DNA of 64,000 nt from Bin80 sp965220365 (GTDB lineage: Bacteria > Bacteroidota > Rhodothermia > Rhodothermales > Bin80). The position numbers and the translations under genes are program-made. The notes under the pieces are model-generated. The model was not told the DNA's origin. It made no database searches and saw nothing but the letters and a program-made list of their open reading frames with translations. Below, piece after piece: positions 57,967-64,000 of this stretch. The stretch covers positions 3,286,001 to 3,350,000 of the forward strand of contig OZ244823.1 of assembly GCA_965220365.1 (NCBI GenBank). Reading direction: 5' to 3'. How positions within the stretch are numbered: position 1 is the first letter of the stretch; every line of letters begins with the position of its first letter.

Positions 57967-58939
57967 TCGCCGCATAGGAGGCATCTGCTTCCTACTAATT
58001 ATTACACTTTGTGCCTGCCAGACCCCTGGGGTTGAGCAGGCATATCCAAGCCGTCCCCTGAGCTTCATTATACCTTGGGAAGTGGGGGCGGCTGGGGATG
58101 TCGCTTCGCGCATTTTGGCCAATGCTCTTGAGAAGGAGTTAGACAGGCCCGTCAATGTCGTGAATCAGGCCGGAGTCAATGGAGTTATTGGCCACACAGC
58201 CTTGGTGCAATCTGAGGCCGACGGCTATACGCTGGGAACACTCACCGAGGAGATCACGATGATGCACTGGACGGGACTCACGCATATCGATCCCACTAGC
58301 TACTCCTCGATTGCACTGATTGCCGTGAATCCTCCCGTAATCACAGTTCGGGATGATGCCGCCTGGGAGACCATCCATGACCTCATTACTGCACTAAAAG
58401 CGAACCCTGGAACACTGACGGCAAGCGGCTCTCGTTTTGGCGGTCTGTGGGATCTGAGCCGGATTGGATTTCTTGAGGCTGCAGGTCTTGAGGAATCTGT
58501 AATGTCGTGGCAACCCAGCCAGGGACCGACCCCTGCTCTACAGTATTTATTGGCCGACAGCGTTGATGTTGTCATATCGTCTCTATCTGCTGTTGACTCG
58601 CTCCGCAGAGCGGGCCAGGTACGAACCCTGGCGACCATGTCAGGGGAACGACTCCCTTTGGCGCCGGACACCCCTACCCTTAAAGAATCAGGAATTGATT
58701 ACGAATCAATGGGAAGCTGGTTTGCACTTGCGGCTCCGAAGAACCTGCCCGACGCAAGACTCGACCTTTTACGCGTTGCTGTCTGGAATATATCAAAGCG
58801 GCCTGAATTCAGGGAATCCATCACGCGCACCGGATTTCAATTACGACACATTACAGGAAGCTCCCTGGAGTCGTTTCTGTACGAAGAAGACCTCCGCAAT
58901 GGTTTGCTTTTGGATAAAGCCGGACTTTCCCTGGAATGA
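57956..58939 (+). CDS. tripartite tricarboxylate-type solute-binding lipoprotein (Bug/TctC)
   Basis: Periplasmic binding protein for carboxylates or related small molecules. I start it at a GTG at 57956 (57959 is equally possible), overlapping the DinB stop, because this yields a lipoprotein leader with lipobox LCAC. Seen: YPSRPLSFIIPWEVGAAGDV (the P-W/FxxGGxxD-type opening), NVVNQAGVNGVIG, LADSVDVVISSLSAV and PTLKESGIDYESMGSWF, as in TctC/Bug proteins. Membrane components TctA/TctB are absent here, which is frequent for Bug proteins. Confidence 0.85.
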   Translation: MVDDRRIGGICFLLIITLCACQTPGVEQAYPSRPLSFIIPWEVGAAGDVASRILANALEKELDRPVNVVNQAGVNGVIGHTALVQSEADGYTLGTLTEEITMMHWTGLTHIDPTSYSSIALIAVNPPVITVRDDAAWETIHDLITALKANPGTLTASGSRFGGLWDLSRIGFLEAAGLEESVMSWQPSQGPTPALQYLLADSVDVVISSLSAVDSLRRAGQVRTLATMSGERLPLAPDTPTLKESGIDYESMGSWFALAAPKNLPDARLDLLRVAVWNISKRPEFRESITRTGFQLRHITGSSLESFLYEEDLRNGLLLDKAGLSLE

Positions 58940-59240
58940 TTAGAACCCAATCATAAGAAAGTCCTATTCTCTGAAGATTATGTTGGTCCGATCATTTAAA
59001 TGCCTACGACTAAAACCGTCGTTTCATTGATTGGCTTGGGTTTTGAGATAATCCATTGTTCATTTCTCACAACTGCCATCCCCATAGCAAGTAGCACATT
59101 AGTGCAACAAGCACAGCAAGCCATACATTTGCGCTCACAAGGAGCCAAGAGATTTTTTTTTAATTGATCAGTCTCATTCATTTGTTTTTGGTTCGAGTTG
59201 ATAAAGTGTCGAAGTAAAGCCCCGTCAGATTAACAAAATG
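58940..59240. other. intergenic, with a weak Cys-rich frame
   Basis: A leftward 61-codon frame (58996-59181) encodes CERKCMACCACC and a short hydrophobic stretch. It could be a real small protein, but composition and lack of context make it doubtful. Otherwise nothing is seen. Confidence 0.3.
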
Positions 59241-59577
59241 GGTCTTCAACAAATATAGTGAAAGGTGTTTGATTTGTGAGTAATTTTGGCAAAATCGGTT
59301 TGACTTGGGAGATCCCATCAGGCTGATTGATGGGTCTATTGTCCAAGTTTTTCTGTATCTAAATCAGCCGATATTCCATGAGTGTAGAATTTGATGAAAT
59401 CAATGATGTGTATGGCATTGCGCCTCCGTGGCAGATCTCCAAGATCACGACGGATAAGGAATCTTGCAAGGTTTTTCTTCATGTACGTTGCGAGGATGAA
59501 TCTACGTTAACCTGTCCCAAGTGTGACCGGGTTTGTTCAGTCTACGACCGGCGTCCTCGGACCTGGCGTCATCTCGT
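59241..59577 (+). mobile_element. left end of an ISL3-family element
   Basis: GGGTCTTCAACAAATATAGT starting near 59239 fits the GG-TCTTC-type outer end of ISL3 elements, about 140 bp before the transposase start. The right end lies beyond the intron and outside the window, so the repeat could not be matched. Confidence 0.5.
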
Positions 59578-59918
59578 TTGAAAAGATAAGTTTCAAGCGT
59601 AGTTCCCCCATCCTGCAAAACGCACGAAATTTTACAGGCGCATGGCTACAGCCAAGGGAATGAATCCGTAGATTATTCTGGGAATCCAGTTCTGTGCGGT
59701 GCTTCGATCTGCTTTGGACGCGGATCAGCGAGACGATGGAACAAGCGTCTATCCAGCTGCCATACTCGTTTTGGAGAGTCCCTTGGTTGGGCTCTAATGT
59801 CTTATGGGGCAAGAAGGCCGGGCTGCTATCCTGGATTTGAGCTTCCACATGGTGGAGCGTACATTGACGCTGGAGCATATCCCGGCTACCCGGATCCGCA
59901 AGCATTCGTCGCAGCGCA
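59575..59918 (-). ncRNA. candidate IS110 guide (bridge/seek) RNA region, copy 1
   Basis: Non-coding segment between the transposase stop and the right end. The part at about 59757-59850 is strongly alike in copy 2 (AGCCCGGCCTTC, CCCCATAAGACA, GAGCCCA, GGGACTCTCC, AAACGAGTATGGCAG in the same order), while the rest differs, as expected for an RNA with a constant scaffold and changeable guide loops. AAACGAG in the constant part equals the last bases of the right end plus core. Confidence 0.6.
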
Positions 59919-60994
59919 CTATGGATTTGCCACAGTCTGCACGATCCCCGCGGATGTAGGTGGTGGAGAAAAAAGGTTGGGTTGGTCGCTTACATTATTC
60001 TTCCAGATTGTCCAAAGTACGACCAGTACTTTGCGCTGTGTATTGAGCCGCGCATGCAGCGGATTTCCCGTGCGCCGCAGGGAGGCTTCGTAGAACCAAA
60101 TCACTTCGTTGGGCTCTTTGGTGCGCAGAGCCGACACATAGCACTGATGGCTCACGGCTTTCAGAGACCCTCGTCCGGAACGGTCCAGGCGGTTATAGGC
60201 CAAAGGTTTTCCTGCACTGTTACGTTCCATCACCCCGAGTCGGCAATACCGCCAGAGGCGCTGCTTCGTGGCAAACCGGTGTGGGTTCTGAATCAATGCA
60301 CTGAACACATGAGCCCCCACAACGCCAATGCCAGGCATCCGCTGAAATTGTGAAATTTCCGGATAGCGCCGTCCCAACTCAATCATGGCTGCACGGGCCT
60401 TCTCCCGCAGGGCTCCCGTCGCATCCAAACTCGTATACAGGTGTTCCATGATCTGCTGCCGAGTCTTTGATGGCAGTTGACCAAGGTAATGATGGCGCTG
60501 CGTCGGATGAAAAAGTTTGGTGCCAGCCGTACGAACCAGTCCCGCCTGCTGGTACTTGGCTTTGATTTGCCGTTTTACCCGGGCATGATCTTCCCGAAAA
60601 GACAAATACTGCTGCACCGCGATCTTAAAATCAACCCGGTGCGACACGTCGGAATGATCAACCGGCTTCAGTTCGCCCATGCAAAGCAAACGACAGAGTT
60701 TGTAGGCGTCCTCCACATCATTCTTGTTCCCGCTGCGACTGATCCGTGCATTTTGACGAGGATCGCATACGACCAGCTCGGTCACATGCGAGCGGAGCGC
60801 ACCGGCGATCCAACCGGCAAGATATCCACCGCTAAGTACTTCTCGTGGGCGGCAATTCCATCGATGTGATGAATCAGGACAGCTTCCGAAGTGGAGAACT
60901 CCCTGGTCGATAGCAACTGCCCCGCCGAATCCATTGCCACCAAAACGCAGGTACGAGTGTGGGCATCCAGCCCCAGATAAACAGATTTGTGCAT
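59919..60994 (-). pseudogene. IS110-family transposase, copy 1, frameshifted
   Basis: Starts with MHKSVYLGLDAHTRTCVLVA (first Asp of the DEDD RuvC-like site). The frame shifts near 60825, just after HEKYLAVD, and continues with GWIAGALRSHVTELVVCDPR and EDAYKLCRLL. The Tnp20 half has MPGIGVVGAHVFSALIQNPH and AVSHQCYVSALR. About 350 residues if joined. Homologous to the intact copy at 62050. Confidence 0.88.
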
Positions 60995-61010
60995 AATTGC
61001 AGAGGTCTAA

Positions 61011-61059
61011 TGAAAAGATGACGGACGATACAAAAATGCGCCCTCTTTTCATTAGACCT
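61011..61059. repeat. inverted repeat in the left end of IS110 copy 1
   Basis: AGGTCTAATGAAAAGA beginning near 61013 and its complement TCTTTTCATTAGACCT ending at 61059 flank about 17 bases. The corresponding stretch of copy 2 (61986-62034) has a degenerate version. It probably acts as a transposase-binding or promoter-forming structure when the ends are joined in the circular form. Confidence 0.7.
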
Positions 61060-62049
61060 GGATACGGGGACCTATCACACGTATGTGGTCACTGCCCTTG
61101 CTCGGGTCAAGTGTACGGAACATGGGGTTCGTACGATCGCGGTTCCGTGGGCGAGTCGAAGTGCCCGGATGACATTTTCGTACGAGGCGATGGTGATGGA
61201 CGGGTTGCAAGAGGCGAGCATCTCGGCCGTAGCACGCTTGTTGGGGCTGAGTTGGACCGCGGTTGACGGGGTGATGCAGCGTGCGGTTGAACGAGGGCTT
61301 GCGCGAAGGTCGGAGCAGTCGTTTACCCGGATCGGCGTGGATGAGACGTCCTATAAGAGAGGGCACAAATACATTACGGTGGTGTCGGATTCCACGACTG
61401 GCACGGTACTCTATGCAGGTGAAGGGCGGACAAAGGCATCTTTGAAGCACTGGTACGATCAACAAAGTCCAGACCAGCTGGCCAAGATCAAGAGTGTAAG
61501 TATGGATATGTGGCCCGCGTATGTGTGTCACCTCGGGGGTGATGGAATGACCTAACCTACGTATTCCGAGCTGTACAATGGATGAGGGCGGGCCCCTCGC
61601 AATCGCCGTACAGGCGGAGGTTGCAAACCACCCACAGCTGCGACATTAAAGAGGTGTCGTGGTGAGCGTGTCGGGAAAAGGCAGGTGTAGGAGCCTGTCA
61701 GGTGTGAATCACAGAGTCGAACGAGAGTGAACCATGGATGACATGTCGAAAGCCTAAGATGATGGTCAAAACCGGGGTAGGTACGCAACTTCGGGATAAG
61801 GTAGACGGGAACCTGTTCTACTGGTCTACCGGCCTCCGGCATATACATGGCGAGACTGTGATTCAGGCCATTGTACGGAACGTGAGAACGTGTCGGGGTG
61901 CTGCGAAGGGAGCGTGCCAAGCGGGCAGTACCCGTAAGGCATTGAGTACCAATGCACTCCACACGGGCGGATCATCCCATAGTAGGTTTTATGAAAAGTC
62001 GGGCGCGTGAATCGTCGCTCACTCTTCACTCATTTAGACCTACACGATC

Positions 62050-63186
62050 ATGGAAGACGTTCTCTACCTGGGGCTGGATGCTCACGCTCGCACCTGTGTT
62101 TTAAGCGCGATGAATTCGCGGGGCGTGGTGGTGTTCACCCGTTCATTTACGACATCGGAACGTGCTCTTAGAGTGCATGTGACCCGAATTTCTGCACGCA
62201 CCCGCTATCTGGCGTTGGAGGAATCGACAATTTCTGGCTGGATTGCGGGCGTTTTGCGCCCGCATGTGGATCGGTTGATCGTTTGTGACCCCAAGCACAA
62301 TGCGTTGATCCGTCAAGGGAACAAGGATGATTTCAGCGACGCGGTCCATCTGTGTCAATTGCTCCGTCTGGACGCATTCGTTGAAGTGTATCACAGCGAT
62401 CAGGACGACCGGGTAGATTTCAAGATTGCGGTGCAACAATATTTACATTTTCGCAATGCCCACGCGAGTTTGAAGACCAAGATCAAGTTCAAGTATCAAC
62501 AGGCAGGGATCATTCCGACCGGTGATCGTGTGTTTAGCCCGAGGGATCGATCGGCGTATTTGGCGCAGTTGCCAACGGAGTCTCGCAGGAAAATACTGAT
62601 TAACTTATATGATCAACTGGACGCGCTTGGTCGCCAGCGGCAAACCGCCCAGGATTTGATGCAAGAACTGGGGAAGAATTATCCAGAAATCCTCCAGTTT
62701 CAACAGATGCCTGGGATCGGTATGGTGGGCGCTCATCTATTCAGTGGGCTCATTCAGACGCCTTATCGGTTTCGGACCCGGCAACAGTTGTGGCGATATT
62801 GTCGTCTGGGGGTCGTGGCTCGCAGTAGTGCAGGTAAGCCGTTGTCGTACAAGCGCCTTGACCGATCGGGGTCTGGCGTATTGAAAGCGGTGAGTCACCA
62901 GTGCTGGAAGGCCGCATTGAGCACGAAGTCCCCGAACGAAGTCCGGTTGTATTATGAAGCTTCGTTAAAGCGGACGGAGAATCGGACGCACGCAAGGCTC
63001 AACACGCAGCGCAAAGCGCTGGCGGTACTTTGGACCATATGGAAGAACGATGTAGCCTATAACGCAGCTCTTTTTTATCGATCATCTGCACACGCGGTAG
63101 ACGCGCAGGCACTGGGGAAACCGTCGTGTCTGGTGTCGGATGCTTGCGGATTCGGGTCGCCGGGACATACTCCATTCATTGCATAG
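62050..63186 (+). CDS. IS110-family transposase, intact
   Basis: 378 residues. RuvC-like DEDD domain: YLGLDAHARTCVLSA (Asp10), YLALEESTISGW (Glu), IVCDPKHNAL (Asp) and FSDAVHLCQLL (Asp). C-terminal Tnp20 domain: QQMPGIGMVGAHLFSGLIQT and YCRLGVVARSSAGKPLSY with the expected Ser nucleophile region. Only 64 bp precede the gene, whereas about 280 bp of non-coding DNA follow it. This resembles the IS1111-type arrangement, where the guide RNA lies downstream. Confidence 0.93.
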   Translation: MEDVLYLGLDAHARTCVLSAMNSRGVVVFTRSFTTSERALRVHVTRISARTRYLALEESTISGWIAGVLRPHVDRLIVCDPKHNALIRQGNKDDFSDAVHLCQLLRLDAFVEVYHSDQDDRVDFKIAVQQYLHFRNAHASLKTKIKFKYQQAGIIPTGDRVFSPRDRSAYLAQLPTESRRKILINLYDQLDALGRQRQTAQDLMQELGKNYPEILQFQQMPGIGMVGAHLFSGLIQTPYRFRTRQQLWRYCRLGVVARSSAGKPLSYKRLDRSGSGVLKAVSHQCWKAALSTKSPNEVRLYYEASLKRTENRTHARLNTQRKALAVLWTIWKNDVAYNAALFYRSSAHAVDAQALGKPSCLVSDACGFGSPGHTPFIA

Positions 63187-63467
63187 TCTCCACGTTGTGG
63201 AAGACTCAAATAGTAGGTTAGTAGCCCGGCCTTCAAGCCCCATAAGACAATAGAGCCCACCGGGGACTCTCCTAAACGAGTATGGCAGAAGAACATGCAC
63301 CTTTCACCGGTCTTGCAAATCCGCCCCGAAGCAGTCCGACATCTTGCACAAAGATGGAACTCCAATTTTTGTCTATGTTCGAAACCGTAGGATGCAGCTC
63401 GCGCCCTCAAAATTTCACGATTTTTCGAGAATGGGAGAGGTGTGCGTGAAACTTTTCTTTTCAAACG
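63187..63467 (+). ncRNA. candidate IS110 guide (bridge/seek) RNA region, copy 2
   Basis: Non-coding 3' segment of the element. Bases about 63196-63288 correspond block by block to 59757-59850 of copy 1 (AGCCCGGCCTTC ... CCCCATAAGACA ... GAGCCCACC ... AAACGAGTATGGCAG). The following 170 bases differ between copies until the shared right end. Conservation without an open frame supports an RNA. Confidence 0.6.
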
Positions 63468-63517
63468 AGTGTTGAAGCTCCTGTCCTGTAATGGGAGTGG
63501 AGCGAAGGGGGTGACCC

Positions 63518-64000
63518 ATGCAGCGAACGGCAACGAAGCAACCAAGAGGGAGGACTTCCGCGCAAAACGCAAAGCCGTTTCCGGTGACCAAACGCCAAGT
63601 TTGGGAGGCTTGGAAGCGAGTAAAGGCGAACCAGGGAGGGGCGGGGATTGATGACCAAACGATCGCCGAATTTGAGGAAAATCTTGCAGACAATCTCTAC
63701 AAGATCTGGAATCGGATGGCATCGGGGAGTTATCATCCGAAGCCGGTGCGCCGGGTGAATATTCCAAAGTCGAGCGGAGGTGTTCGAGGGCTGGGGATTC
63801 CCACCGTGGCTGACCGGGTGGCCCAGATGGTGGTAAAGCAGGTACTGGAGCCGATCCTGGAAGGGGTGTTTCATCCCGATTCGTACGGATATCGACCGAA
63901 GAAATCGGCCCACGACGCGATCCGGCGCACGCGTACGCGTTGCTGGCAGCGGGCGTGGGTACTGGACATGGATATCAAGTCATATTTTGACACGATCGAC
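63518..64000 (+). CDS. ltrA: group II intron reverse transcriptase, 5' part (cut by window end)
   Basis: The first 161 residues of the same protein as 33136-34485, differing at only a few positions (for example RRVNIPKSS instead of RRVHIPKSS, RRTRTRC instead of RRARTRC). The high identity points to recent movement of this intron in the genome. The frame is open to the end of the window. Confidence 0.9.
   Translation, partial: MQRTATKQPRGRTSAQNAKPFPVTKRQVWEAWKRVKANQGGAGIDDQTIAEFEENLADNLYKIWNRMASGSYHPKPVRRVNIPKSSGGVRGLGIPTVADRVAQMVVKQVLEPILEGVFHPDSYGYRPKKSAHDAIRRTRTRCWQRAWVLDMDIKSYFDTID

Larger units (their letters stand above)
59575..61059 (-). mobile_element. IS110-family element, copy 1 (1485 bp)
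   Basis: Ends are fixed by the restored ISL3 reading frame and by comparison with copy 2. In element orientation the left end is AG|GTCTAATGAAAAG and the right end is CTTTTCAAACG|AG, with the dinucleotide AG (CT on the plus strand, at 59573-59574 and 61058-61059) on both sides. Short subterminal inverted repeats (TGAAAAG/CTTTTCA) are present; there is no target duplication beyond the core. Inside the left end, AGGTCTAATGAAAAGA occurs again inverted next to the transposase start. Confidence 0.9.
59378..61522 (+). pseudogene. ISL3-family transposase, split by an IS110 element and a group II intron
   Basis: The N-terminal 66 residues (MSVEFDEINDVYGI to PRTWRH) hold the zinc finger CPKCDRVC. The frame is cut at 59574 by an IS110 insertion and resumes at 61060 with LDTGTYHTYVVTALARVKC. 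It then carries the HTH part (SISAVARLLGLSWTAV) and catalytic segments IGVDETSYKRGHKY and SMDMWPAYV. It is cut again at 61523 by a group II intron; the rest lies outside the window. Without the two insertions the gene reads through. Confidence 0.88.
61986..63469 (+). mobile_element. IS110-family element, copy 2 (1484 bp)
   Basis: Inserted in the intron: copy 1 of the intron reads CCCATAGTAGTGTTGAAG without a break, while here the sequence is CCCATAGT, AG, element, AG, TGTTGAAG. Left end GTTTTATGAAAAG, right end CTTTTCTTTTCAAACG. The core dinucleotide AG is the same as in copy 1. The transposase is intact, so the element is potentially active. Confidence 0.92.
61523..64000 (+). mobile_element. 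group II intron (outer intron, copy 2), runs off the window
   Basis: Begins GTGTGTCACCTCGGG at 61523 inside the ISL3 transposase gene (after ATGTGGCCCGCGTAT). It is nearly identical to copy 1 but lacks the nested intron found there, and it is interrupted by IS110 copy 2 at 61986-63469. The reverse transcriptase begins at 63518 and is cut by the window end, so domains V and VI are not seen. Confidence 0.88.

Noticed and set aside
61552..61962. Leftward 136-codon frame over the 5' part of the second outer intron
   Set aside because: Same kind of artefact; the matching frame in copy 1 is broken by the nested intron.

Overview
The window looks like a chromosomal segment of a Bacteroidota/Rhodothermota-type bacterium, probably an environmental or host-associated lineage with a transposon-rich genome. 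The evidence is a SusC/SusD outer-membrane pair, several lipoproteins with FG-GAP/VCBS repeats and ASPIC/UnbV domains, a GWxTD-type protein, a lipoprotein sulfatase and a heavy load of insertion sequences and group II introns. The exact taxon cannot be read from the sequence. No tRNA, rRNA or CRISPR array was recognised.

Left part (1-29 kb), mostly host genes: an AAA ATPase, a sulfatase, a class I/II aminotransferase divergent from a HAD phosphatase, a VOC protein, a HipA/HipB-like toxin-antitoxin pair behind an AT-rich tandem repeat, a small coiled-coil membrane protein and aroA. Then a long leftward cluster runs from 29.0 kb down to 10.2 kb: SusC, SusD, a hairpin, a small lipoprotein, three large FG-GAP/UnbV lipoproteins, a GWxTD-type protein and an alkyltransferase-like protein. 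A compact three-gene HicA-like module interrupts this cluster between the first and second large UnbV genes.

Middle part (29-51 kb), a mobile and defence-like region. An IS256-type transposase gene is split by a 2.46-kb IS1595-family element (28-bp inverted repeats, 8-bp target duplication) that carries passenger genes. Next comes a group II intron that itself contains a second, ORF-less group II intron. Then come small genes, a broken RT-nitrilase gene resembling the DRT type 1 antiphage family, and a protein with a nucleoside-deoxyribosyltransferase/TIR-like C-terminus. A second IS1595-family element (2.66 kb, 8-bp target duplication) follows; its passenger is a DNA methyltransferase with an Mrr-like nuclease domain, broken at a G10 tract. 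An IS1634-type element follows, with another group II intron inserted just inside its terminal repeat.

Right part (51-59 kb), host metabolism: a DUF255 thioredoxin-fold protein and a glycerate 2-kinase (leftward, overlapping), divergent from a rightward run of NIPSNAP protein, secreted amidohydrolase, DinB-fold protein and a tripartite-tricarboxylate-type solute-binding lipoprotein.

Right end (59.2-64 kb), a nest of mobile DNA: an ISL3 transposase gene split by one IS110-family element and by a second copy of the group II intron, which is itself split by a second IS110-family element. The two IS110 copies have matching ends, the same AG core dinucleotide and a conserved non-coding block downstream of the transposase, as expected for a guide (bridge/seek) RNA. 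The strongest candidates for new biology are the two cargo-carrying IS1595 elements, the possible phase-variable methyltransferase-nuclease, the IS110 guide-RNA candidate and the SusCD-UnbV cluster.
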